Below, piece after piece: positions 25,095 through 32,089 of a stretch of 64,000 nt of DNA; position 1 is the first letter of the stretch, and each line of letters begins with the position of its first letter. The notes under the pieces are model-generated. The model had not been told where the DNA came from, made no database searches, and saw only the letters and a list, made by a program, of their open reading frames with translations. The translations under genes were made by a program, and so were the position numbers. The stretch comes from JAVBLG01 sp031553655 (lineage in GTDB: Bacteria > Desulfobacterota > Desulfovibrionia > Desulfovibrionales > Desulfovibrionaceae), in NCBI GenBank assembly GCA_031553655.1, contig JAVBLG010000091.1, forward strand, positions 3,365-67,364, given 5' to 3'.

Positions 25095-25178
25095 AGATTT
25101 GGAAAATAAAAAAATTAGCATATACTCAGCAAAATTGGTTGCAAGATATCGTGAAGGACAAAGTATATCCAACCCATC

Positions 25179-25280
25179 TATACTCAGCGTCCTAAAGTTT
25201 TTTCAGACAATTGCCGTTACACGCCAGTGCCGTACGGATGTGCCCAAAAATACATGAAATTGCTTAGGACGCTGAGTATA
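25179..25280. repeat. 17-bp perfect inverted repeats flanking 68 bp
   Basis: TATACTCAGCGTCCTAA (25,179-25,195) and its exact complement (25,264-25,280). TATACTCAGC also occurs at about 25,119. The enclosed 68 bp hold no convincing ORF. It may be a miniature transposable element or the ends of a deleted IS. Confidence 0.65.
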
Positions 25281-25315
25281 ACTAGACCGTTTTATACAAA
25301 AAAGTTATTTTGTCT

Positions 25316-26386
25316 ATGAAAAAAGATAATGGTACATTTTCTGATAGTGCTCGTTATTCAATAGCATGTAGTTTCTCGTATATGTGCAATATTAATCAGT
25401 ATAAACTTCTTAAAAAATGCTCAAATAAAAAAGATTTAGCAGAATGGAACACATGGAGAGAAAATAATCCGCACGAGGAAGTTTATCTGCAGGGTGCAGA
25501 TTTAGAGAATTTTTATTTATATAAAGCAAACTTACAAGATGCTAAGCTCCAGCAGGCAAATTGTTCTGGAGCTGAATTTCATTTTGCTAATTGTAAAAAT
25601 TCAAATTTTTCTATATCGAATTGCTATGGAGCTGACTTTGAATGTGCGGATTGTCAAGGAGCTCACTTCCGCCATGCGGATTGCCGCGATGCTGTATTTT
25701 GGGGGACAAATTGTAGGAATGCAAAATTTCTAGATGCAGATTGTAGTGATGCAAAATTTCTTGCATCTGATTGTCGAGGAGTCGAATTTTTTAATACTGG
25801 CTTACAGAATACAGATTTGCGTAATGTAGTATTTGATAATTCTACACAGTTTATAGGATGTAATATAAATAATGACACAGATTGCTCAAATAGCAGTCTA
25901 TCTACTATTATTATAGACCAAGGAACGCGCTCAAAATTAGAACAAAATATTAGACGGAACAGCTGGAATGAATGGTATTCATCTCAAAAAAAATTTCACA
26001 ATAAAATAGTTACACTGCCAATTCGTTTTTTCTGGCTCATATCAGACTATGGGTGTAGCACAAAGAGAATACTTGTTTGGTTTACTTTTTTTATTTTTTT
26101 ATTTTCTTGTATATATACACTTTTTCCAAATATACTTGCCCTTAACGGGAAGCAGCTTGAGGGTGCAAATTTTTGGCAAATGCTAGCATTTTCTGCCTCC
26201 ACGATGGTCACGTTAGGGTTCAGTAATATTAATGTTGCCATAACGGAACAGGGACCAAGCAACTGGGGAATGCTTATCGTAACGCTCAATCTCATGGTAG
26301 GATATTTTATGTTGGCAGTACTTGTCACCAGGTTGAGCATACTTTTTCAAACCATGGGGCCTGGGCATGTGTCTCTTGACAGATAA
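25316..26386 (+). CDS. Pentapeptide-repeat protein fused to a two-helix ion channel
   Basis: A 356-residue protein in AT-rich DNA. Residues about 50-180 form a pentapeptide-repeat beta helix of A(D/E/K)F/L-x-x units (AFWGTNCRNAKFLDADC, SDAKFLASDC), with Cys recurring at the same position of many repeats. After a linker, two membrane helices (about 245-265 and 315-340) bracket a pore segment STMVTLGFSNINV. Its position and TxGF form match the selectivity filter of two-transmembrane potassium-like channels, with GFSN in place of GYGD. I chose the ATG at 25,316; a TTG two codons earlier is possible. The function is unknown. A membrane-acting stress or anti-phage role is a guess from the mobile context. 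Confidence 0.8.
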   Translation: MKKDNGTFSDSARYSIACSFSYMCNINQYKLLKKCSNKKDLAEWNTWRENNPHEEVYLQGADLENFYLYKANLQDAKLQQANCSGAEFHFANCKNSNFSISNCYGADFECADCQGAHFRHADCRDAVFWGTNCRNAKFLDADCSDAKFLASDCRGVEFFNTGLQNTDLRNVVFDNSTQFIGCNINNDTDCSNSSLSTIIIDQGTRSKLEQNIRRNSWNEWYSSQKKFHNKIVTLPIRFFWLISDYGCSTKRILVWFTFFIFLFSCIYTLFPNILALNGKQLEGANFWQMLAFSASTMVTLGFSNINVAITEQGPSNWGMLIVTLNLMVGYFMLAVLVTRLSILFQTMGPGHVSLDR

Positions 26387-26499
26387 AGTGCTTATTTTAT
26401 TTGTTTTGTATTGATGAAATTGTAACTGCTTCTTGACTCTCACCGTATTCTATGCTTTTATTCTACAGGTGCTAGAAACACCACTATCCATCAGCGGTT

Positions 26500-26639
26500 C
26501 CCACCACGTAAGTTTGTGGGATTTATCGCGCCTGGTTTCAGGCGTGGTTTATGCGTGCTTTCTCCGGGAGTGGGCGAAATGCAATACCGGCCTGCCGGAA
26601 AATAGCCCGCTGTCTGATGGCAGTTTCTAGCTCCCGGAG
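26500..26639 (+). other. Cluster of hairpins in the 300-bp gap before 26,688
   Basis: CCCAC/GTGGG (26,500-26,520), CGCCTG-GTTT-CAGGCG (26,529-26,544) and CTCCGGGAG/CTCCCGGAG (26,562-26,639). The last encloses GGGC/GCCC with an inner CCGGC/GCCGG, and CTG/CAG. The third hairpin is followed by CTTTT. It may be a structured leader, an attenuator or a single-strand origin. No gene is evident in this gap. Confidence 0.5.
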
Positions 26640-26687
26640 CTTTTCATTTTGGAGGCTCCCCATAGAAAAAACCATCAGGAGTTTACC

Positions 26688-27203
26688 ATGCCCAATGCTT
26701 TCGAGAAAAAAGCTGGCTTTCCCTCGTCAACACCGTCAAGTCTAATTCCCCAACCAGAGAGCCTTACTGACGTAGCCGTCATGCTTCGCGAAGCGGCGGA
26801 AGCCCTGAGCCGCTTCGGTGCTACACATGAAAGGACGAATTCGGGCGATTCTACCTCCAGCGCTGAAGAGTGCGAATCCTGCCCCCTTGAAGACGGCTAC
26901 AAGCGCGGTGAGTTTCACGCGGAGATGCGTTGCTTTCATGTGCCGAGTAATATCGTGGAGCGTGAATACGAACTGCTGCGTCAGCACAAACTGGAAGACT
27001 TTTGTAGTTTGGTGAACATGATTTATGAAGACTTGCTCACCACGGTCATGCTGATGCAGCGCATTGACGACGGGGCGGACTTTACCGGTTTTGAACTGCA
27101 TCTGATAAGCGAAAATCTGTCTCGTCCTTTGAAAATCCTTAATATTTTATGCTCACAGCTTGCCGATTTTGAGCTGGTGGAAAAGACTGCCGTCCCGGCA
27201 TAG
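26688..27203 (+). CDS. Hypothetical protein of element 1
   Basis: A 171-residue soluble protein from the ATG at 26,688, which has AGGAG 8 nt upstream; the longer frame lacks a site. The N-terminus is Pro/Ser-rich. Then comes a short Cys pair (ECESCPLEDGYKRG), and the C-terminal 80 residues are helical (EREYELLRQHKLEDFCSLVN, DLLTTVMLMQ). I do not recognise the family. A strong terminator follows. It faces away from the mob genes and sits downstream of the hairpin cluster. Confidence 0.6.
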   Translation: MPNAFEKKAGFPSSTPSSLIPQPESLTDVAVMLREAAEALSRFGATHERTNSGDSTSSAEECESCPLEDGYKRGEFHAEMRCFHVPSNIVEREYELLRQHKLEDFCSLVNMIYEDLLTTVMLMQRIDDGADFTGFELHLISENLSRPLKILNILCSQLADFELVEKTAVPA

Positions 27204-27223
27204 TTCTTTTATTTGATTTCATA

Positions 27224-27288
27224 AAGCCCCCGAAGCTTGCCCCGGCCCTGCAATTGAGGCGCGGGCGGGCAAGTGCCGGGGGCTTTTT
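27224..27288 (+). terminator. Two-tier terminator after the hypothetical gene
   Basis: AAGCCCCCG pairs with CGGGGGCTT, with an inner CTTGCCC/GGGCAAG stem, followed by TTTTTAT. It probably ends transcription from the left, with the mob genes converging from the right. Confidence 0.85.
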
Positions 27289-27341
27289 ATCCTGGTAATC
27301 GGATGGTAAAAATTGTCTTTTGAATGGAGGGGGGATTACTG

Positions 27342-28952
27342 TTATCTGCCCCTCCCCGACCTGACAGCGAGATGCCGCACATTTGCTTGCGCTACTTGCC
27401 GCTCAATAAACCGTTCAAACGCGACAACAGCGGCTCCAAGCTCCTGTATACAGCGCTCAAGCCTTGCAATTGCCGTTGATATTCCTGTTGTTGGCCGGTC
27501 ATCTGCTTTATTTGAGCTTGTAATTCTTTCAACGTATCGCCCTGGCTCACCAAGGCGTGTTGTTGCCGGTTCAAACTTTGGTCGTGATTGGCCAGTGTGG
27601 CCGTTATTTCCCCTTCCATCCTGAGAAGCGTATTTTTGAGCGTGCGTTCCAGCTCGGTCATTTTGAGTTACTCCAATTTGAGAGCTTTGCGGTTGCCAGA
27701 TGTGTAATTCGTTGTGGATATTGTTGTTTTCGGAGGTAGAACTATGAAGCGCCCGTCCTTTGTTTCCGTGAATTCCAGCCCCCAAGTCTTGCCTTTCATC
27801 TCCATCAATGTTTTTTCCAGGGCTGTTTTGTAGGCCGTCATATTGGCAATTTCCGCTTGCAGCTCCATGAATTTGCCGCTCGCCCAGCGCATCACGCCCC
27901 AACCGGCCAGGGCCGCTCCAGAGAAAATGGCCAGGGTCAGAAAGAAACCTTGCAGGCATTTCTTCCCGAACATCCAGTTCAGTATCCGGCATTGCTCGTC
28001 TATGTTCCTCTGCAAATTCGATAGCCGTTCTTTGGTAGCGGCTTCTGTTATACTGAGAGCGTTTTGCAATGACGCGCTCAAGCTCTCCTGCAAGGCGTTG
28101 AATTGCTGCCGGGTCATGGTCTCTATTTCCTGTCTCTCCTGTTCGGCTTTGGCCCTGAGCCGTTCGGTCAGCGTTGAGAGATTGGGGTTGCTGCCCGCTG
28201 ATTTGCCAGTGTTCTGCATACACGCCTCCTTTAAGGCGCAATTTTTCCCCGCTGTCCGGGTCTTTTACGGTAATATAGTCTTTTCCGGAGCGATTAATTT
28301 CCAACCCTACTTCTTCCAGGGCTTGAATCAGTTGTTGCCGGTCGTTGACAGCGCCTTGCTCGATTTTGCTTCTGATATAGCCGTGTATGGCTTCTTTGGC
28401 CGCGCCGCGTTCATCTTTGCCCGGAGTTTTGCCCCAACGCAGCAGGCGGACATTGTGAAGGTCGGCGTGCTCCGGTGTGTGGAAGCGGGCGCGGGCCGGG
28501 TCATCCGGTCTGGCCCAACCTTCTTTGATGTTCCAAAGGTCGCGCAGCACATCGAAATCCTTTTGCCAGCCGGGCGGACAGGCATTGAAAGACTTTCCGC
28601 TACCGAGTTCCACACGCGGAATCACAAAATGCAGTTCGTGATGATCGGCATGACTGTGGCGCACCCATAGAATATTGTATTGTTCCGGCTCCATACCGGC
28701 AAAGGCGACCTTTTCAAAGTCGTCCATCAGCTTGTTTTCCTGCTCTGAGGTAACTTTATCCTCCGGGTGCCAACTGAGCACTCCGGCTGTGAATTTCCAC
28801 TTGTTATCCAGGGAATCAATCAGGCTGCGGGTAATGTCCGGATCGCCGCGCAAAACCTCCGGCGGCTTCTCGTCGCGTTTGGGGTAATCCAGACGCACCA
28901 GATAGTTTACGGGCATGGAACCGGAGCCTTGGCCGTGCGGAAAGACTTTCAT
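27342..28952 (-). CDS. mobA: MbeA/MobA-type relaxase (MOB-HEN group, ColE1-like)
   Basis: A 536-residue relaxase from the ATG at 28,952, which overlaps the mobC stop as ATGA; a start two codons earlier is possible. The N-terminus MKVFPHGQGSG parallels MbeA, followed by VLRGDP and TAGVLSWHPED. The metal and catalytic motif has the form VRHSHADHHELHFVIP: His 99, Glu 106 and His 108 stand where MbeA has His-Glu-Asn. The C-terminal half is low-complexity because it also encodes mobB and mobD in other frames. It would nick oriT and pilot the strand through a helper's channel. Confidence 0.9.
   Translation of the reverse strand: MKVFPHGQGSGSMPVNYLVRLDYPKRDEKPPEVLRGDPDITRSLIDSLDNKWKFTAGVLSWHPEDKVTSEQENKLMDDFEKVAFAGMEPEQYNILWVRHSHADHHELHFVIPRVELGSGKSFNACPPGWQKDFDVLRDLWNIKEGWARPDDPARARFHTPEHADLHNVRLLRWGKTPGKDERGAAKEAIHGYIRSKIEQGAVNDRQQLIQALEEVGLEINRSGKDYITVKDPDSGEKLRLKGGVYAEHWQISGQQPQSLNADRTAQGQSRTGETGNRDHDPAAIQRLAGELERVIAKRSQYNRSRYQRTAIEFAEEHRRAMPDTELDVREEMPARFLSDPGHFLWSGPGRLGRDALGERQIHGAASGNCQYDGLQNSPGKNIDGDERQDLGAGIHGNKGRALHSSTSENNNIHNELHIWQPQSSQIGVTQNDRAGTHAQKYASQDGRGNNGHTGQSRPKFEPATTRLGEPGRYVERITSSNKADDRPTTGISTAIARLERCIQELGAAVVAFERFIERQVAQANVRHLAVRSGRGR
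27392..27661 (-). CDS. mobD: MbeD-like mobilization protein nested in mobA
   Basis: An 89-residue coiled-coil protein starting MTELERTLKNTLLRMEGEIT, close to ColE1 MbeD. Heptad Leu/Gln pattern throughout (LKELQAQIKQMTGQQQEYQR). It lies wholly inside mobA in another frame, as in ColE1. GGAG lies 9 nt upstream of the ATG, 6 nt after the mobB stop. Confidence 0.8.
   Translation of the reverse strand: MTELERTLKNTLLRMEGEITATLANHDQSLNRQQHALVSQGDTLKELQAQIKQMTGQQQEYQRQLQGLSAVYRSLEPLLSRLNGLLSGK
27668..28219 (-). CDS. mobB: MbeB-like membrane mobilization protein nested in mobA
   Basis: A 183-residue protein. Residues 14-60 (LSTLTERLRAKAEQERQEIE) match the N-terminal helix of MbeB. A membrane helix lies at about 90-110 (FFLTLAIFSGAALAGWGVMRW), then a coiled coil. 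AGGAGG 6 nt before the ATG strongly supports expression although the gene is inside mobA in another frame. MbeB-type proteins help anchor the relaxosome to the membrane. Confidence 0.85.
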   Translation of the reverse strand: MQNTGKSAGSNPNLSTLTERLRAKAEQERQEIETMTRQQFNALQESLSASLQNALSITEAATKERLSNLQRNIDEQCRILNWMFGKKCLQGFFLTLAIFSGAALAGWGVMRWASGKFMELQAEIANMTAYKTALEKTLMEMKGKTWGLEFTETKDGRFIVLPPKTTISTTNYTSGNRKALKLE

Positions 28953-29314
28953 GTACATGGCAAATTTTCCCGCTTTTTTCCCTTTGGCGTAAAACTGTCT
29001 TTCAACTCTTTTTCAATGCCAACCAGCACGGCAAGCACATCCAGAGCCTCCGCACGGCTTTTATAAGCATTGGCCCAGCGGGCAAGCTGGTTCAGGTTGC
29101 TTCCGATTCTGGCGATTTCGCGTATCAGCTCTTTTTCCAGATGCGTTTGCCGCAGTCGGTAATCCAAGGCCCGCTGGCGGATGAAATCCGTCACTGTCTG
29201 CCCCTGGGCATCGGCCTTGGCAACGATGCTTTCTTTCTCTTCGTGAGTGACGCGCATCTTGATCCAGACGGTGCGTTTTTTTGATGCCGTTGTGGACTCG
29301 TTTTTGGACGTCAT
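28949..29314 (-). CDS. mobC: MobC/MbeC relaxosome accessory protein
   Basis: A 121-residue protein from the ATG at 29,314 (GAGG upstream). The N-terminus is a ribbon-helix-helix-like region (KRTVWIKMRVTHEEKESIVA). The C-terminus holds the MobC signature ELIREIARIGSNLNQLARWAN. It binds oriT and helps the relaxase nick. The stop overlaps the mobA start, implying coupled translation. The putative oriT lies upstream of it. Confidence 0.9.
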   Translation of the reverse strand: MTSKNESTTASKKRTVWIKMRVTHEEKESIVAKADAQGQTVTDFIRQRALDYRLRQTHLEKELIREIARIGSNLNQLARWANAYKSRAEALDVLAVLVGIEKELKDSFTPKGKKRENLPCT

Positions 29315-29366
29315 GTTCTTTGCCTCATGCCTTTGCAGGGTTCGAAGGGGCGCAGCCACTCGCCAG

Positions 29367-29407
29367 ACCCGGCAGTGGACACCGCGAAGCGTGTGCCCAC
29401 AACGGGT
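29367..29407. other. Candidate oriT hairpin of element 1
   Basis: A nested palindrome: ACCCG (29,367-29,371) with CGGGT (29,403-29,407), enclosing GTGGACACCGC-GAA-GCGTGTGCCCAC. It lies in the 140-bp gap directly upstream of mobC, the usual oriT position, and is followed by AGGCTGGCTC. The nick base cannot be assigned. Confidence 0.5.
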
Positions 29408-29457
29408 AGGCTGGCTCTTGTAGATAGCGGACGTGCGGTAGAACTCCCTTTTGTGCA

Positions 29458-30537
29458 TCACGCATTTCCCTGGCTTTGTATTTGTGGCCATATCTCTTTT
29501 TGAAAATGGAGGCGCAGGCTCAAAGCTTCCGGCATTGGTATATCACTGTTTCGCGATTCCAGAATGGCTCTGCGTTCTTCTGGAGTAAGGCTAACCATCC
29601 AGGCTTTCATTCTCGCCTCCTTGCGTGCCTCATGGGCGGCTTTGAGCCGTTCTGCTTCCTTAGCAGAGTCAAGCTCGGCCTGTTCCTGGGGAGAGCGATA
29701 GCCTTCGGGCCGGGGATAATAGCCCTGATGCGCCAGAATTTTGAAAACCCAGTTTGCGGGCTTGGAAACTACATTGCCGGATTTGTCGCACATGCAATGG
29801 GTCTCAAGCTCCCACTCGGCATGTGTGAGTCCCTGCATGACCTTTTCCGGCCCGATGTTCACCTGGGCAAGGCGGTTGAGTATTTGGCGTATCTGAATAG
29901 TGCCGAAACCTTGCCCGGAGAGCATGGGCCAATGAAAGGCAATATCATCTTCGGTAAGGGCCTCCAGTCGGCGGACGGCTGTCTGCGTTTCAGACTCTTC
30001 AGAAGAGATAGAAAGATTTTTCTGTCTATCTATCTTTTCAAGAATAGATGGGGAGTCAATTCCGGCTGACTGCACGCCAGACTCCGTGCTTGTCTGCATG
30101 GCTGACTCCATGTTTGTAAATAAAGGAGTAATATGCGGGCACGGTTCATTTTTGAAGGCATAGCGGTTGCCTCTGAGCTGTCCATGTGTGGCCCGCTCAC
30201 GCACAAACAGATTATAGCGGCCCATGCGCTTAATCACCCCGCGCACCGCGTCTTCCGTGGTTTCAAAGCTGTAGTTCTCTGTGATCAACCGGGCGATCCA
30301 CCAGTAAGGCAACGCCTCATGAGGACTGCGCAACACGCTGATAATGGCGACTTGCAGTCTGGAATAACCGCGAGGGCAAAATGTCCTCCGATTACGTCCC
30401 TCCATGCCTGCCTCCATGCCTGACTGCACGGCTCTCCGCATGTCTGGGGGCATGCATGCTTGGCTGCATGGCAAAGTACACGGCTGAGTGCATGCCTTTG
30501 TGGGTGACTGCGTGAATGAGTGCATGCTTGGCTCCAT
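29458..30537 (-). CDS. Winged-helix-like protein of element 1, possible replication/maintenance factor
   Basis: A 359-residue soluble protein. Residues 1-46 are an odd repetitive stretch rich in Met, Cys, Gln, Ser and Pro, encoded by iterated GCATG-containing DNA. Residues 55-130 look like a winged helix (SRLQVAIISVLRSP, EDAVRGVIKRMGRYNLFVRE). Residues about 185-270 form a second helical module (IQIRQILNRLAQVNIGPEKV), and the C-terminus is charged. I do not recognise a named family. Position between an excisionase-like HTH gene and the mob operon suggests replication, copy or transfer control. Confidence 0.65.
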   Translation of the reverse strand: MEPSMHSFTQSPTKACTQPCTLPCSQACMPPDMRRAVQSGMEAGMEGRNRRTFCPRGYSRLQVAIISVLRSPHEALPYWWIARLITENYSFETTEDAVRGVIKRMGRYNLFVRERATHGQLRGNRYAFKNEPCPHITPLFTNMESAMQTSTESGVQSAGIDSPSILEKIDRQKNLSISSEESETQTAVRRLEALTEDDIAFHWPMLSGQGFGTIQIRQILNRLAQVNIGPEKVMQGLTHAEWELETHCMCDKSGNVVSKPANWVFKILAHQGYYPRPEGYRSPQEQAELDSAKEAERLKAAHEARKEARMKAWMVSLTPEERRAILESRNSDIPMPEALSLRLHFQKEIWPQIQSQGNA

Positions 30538-30552
30538 GACCGGCGGATGCCT

Positions 30553-30765
30553 TTATCGCCCGCGCCCGCGCCGGGGGGCTGTGTCTTGTGTATCAATTGA
30601 ACGGGCGGCAAAGAAGGCTTCCAGGTCTTCAGGGGCATACAAAACTCGGCTGCCGATTTTGGCATAGCGTGGTCCCTTATGTTTGCAGCGCCATACTTCC
30701 AGAGTGTTCGGGCGAATGCCAAGGTATGCTGCGGCTTCTTCGGTGTTGAGCTTCTGTTTGTTCAT
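30553..30765 (-). CDS. Excisionase/AlpA-like HTH protein
   Basis: A 70-residue MerR-like helix-turn-helix (HTH_17) protein: LNTEEAAAYLGIRPNTLEVW then GPRYAKIGSRVLYAPEDLEAF. The ATG at 30,765 has GGAAGAG upstream. Such proteins act as excisionases or regulators of integrase in tRNA-integrated elements. Confidence 0.85.
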   Translation of the reverse strand: MNKQKLNTEEAAAYLGIRPNTLEVWRCKHKGPRYAKIGSRVLYAPEDLEAFFAARSIDTQDTAPRRGRGR

Positions 30766-30873
30766 TTTGACTCTTCCTTTTTCTGTTACTGCCCGCGCTG
30801 GATGCGGCAAGGCCGAATTTGAAGCAAGCCTAAATGAACTACTAAAAATGAATATTACCCAGCCTGAGCCAGG

Positions 30874-30914
30874 ATAAAAATAAAACCCCCTCAGTCAGTC
30901 AAACTGAAAGGGTT
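30874..30914 (-). terminator. Terminator after the membrane coiled-coil gene
   Basis: On the minus strand AACCCTTTCAGT pairs with ACTGAGGGGGTT, followed by TTATTTTTATCC. It lies 80 nt beyond the stop at 30,994. The rest of the 228-bp gap shows nothing else clear. Confidence 0.6.
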
Positions 30915-30993
30915 ATTTGATATAAAATATGTAAAATTAATCTGTTACAATGTTTATGGTTTATCTTGGCCTGAAAAAATTAAACTACTGGCC

Positions 30994-32031
30994 TCAATGG
31001 TTTTTCTTGGGACGCCCGCCTGAGCTAAGCTTTCCGGCGGTTTTAAATTCCTCTTTTACGGCTTTCAAGAAATTTTCGGATGGCTCCGCCTTTTCATTGC
31101 CGGTAACTTTTTTCATCTGTGCCCGAAGATCTTCGCGTTGTTCCCATTCGATATTGAACGCGGCTTCAATCTCTGGGGTGGTATATTGTTTGCCATCCGG
31201 AGCTTCACGAATCAATCGGTCTATGACAGAGGTGTATGCCACCCACAGGAGTCGCTCGATACGCAAACGATTAACTCTGCTTTCATCCTGAGCATTTTGT
31301 ATGCGTACTTTTCCGTGCAACTCGTCATATTTTTTTATGAGTTCATCATTTTTTATGGATAAGCTCTTAATAGTTGCACTTAAGTTTGCAAGTTCTTCAT
31401 TTTTAGAGGCAATGAGAACGGAATTTAGTTTTTCTTCATTTTCGATAATTTTATTAACAAATTGATCGTAGTCTGCGGCATCCAAGCAGAGGGTTTTTCT
31501 ACCTATATTACGTTCAAACACATTTGGGTTATAAAGGACATGGTGCGCAAATGGATATAATTTTACTCGTATTTTTTCTTGCTCATTTTTGAGCAATGGT
31601 GATGAGGCAATGAATACAGGCAATTTATACTTACGAATATATTCAATTTCTTCATTTGGTTCGATTATGTTCAGCCTGCGCATGGCTGCTCTAAATTCTA
31701 TAGCCCTTGGAAGTACAACCGGCCATGACCAATTTAAACTTGACGCCCAGCGCATCAATATCCAGCATACTCCTCCACAGACTGCAACTAACAGGATTAT
31801 ATAAATAATGATGGTTTCATTCAAAGATACAATCAGATTGTTCAATTCTTGAAAAATTTCATTGCTAATAATGCCTTGTTTTCGGGCTTTTGTGAGGATG
31901 TCTATAAAATGTTGTTGTTCCAATCTGTCAAGAGTCAACATTCCTGCTATTGCACAGGCCATATACACAATAAAAGTTGCAACCTTTTGCAGAATTCCGC
32001 GCTGAAAAATATTAAGTTTTATAAACGACAT
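30994..32031 (-). CDS. Membrane-anchored coiled-coil protein, unknown family
   Basis: A 345-residue protein in AT-rich DNA. Two membrane helices (about 16-36 and 74-93) are followed by a cytoplasmic region with a coiled coil at about 190-245 (NEELANLSATIKSLSIKNDE). The C-terminus is charged and ends SSGGRPKKNH. I do not recognise the family. It is 58 bp downstream of the YhcG-like gene on the same strand and has its own terminator. The pairing of a membrane protein with a PDDEXK protein inside a mobile element resembles accessory or defence cargo, but this is inference. Confidence 0.6.
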   Translation of the reverse strand: MSFIKLNIFQRGILQKVATFIVYMACAIAGMLTLDRLEQQHFIDILTKARKQGIISNEIFQELNNLIVSLNETIIIYIILLVAVCGGVCWILMRWASSLNWSWPVVLPRAIEFRAAMRRLNIIEPNEEIEYIRKYKLPVFIASSPLLKNEQEKIRVKLYPFAHHVLYNPNVFERNIGRKTLCLDAADYDQFVNKIIENEEKLNSVLIASKNEELANLSATIKSLSIKNDELIKKYDELHGKVRIQNAQDESRVNRLRIERLLWVAYTSVIDRLIREAPDGKQYTTPEIEAAFNIEWEQREDLRAQMKKVTGNEKAEPSENFLKAVKEEFKTAGKLSSGGRPKKNH

Positions 32032-32089
32032 TGTGGTTTTCCGGGCTGAATTTTAAGCTGGTCGAATTCGACAGGATTAGGCGGATATG

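Noticed and set aside
26433..26745. Two short plus-strand ORFs in the hairpin cluster
   Set aside because: They have no ribosome sites and cross stem-loops; the gene with AGGAG at 26,688 is the better model.
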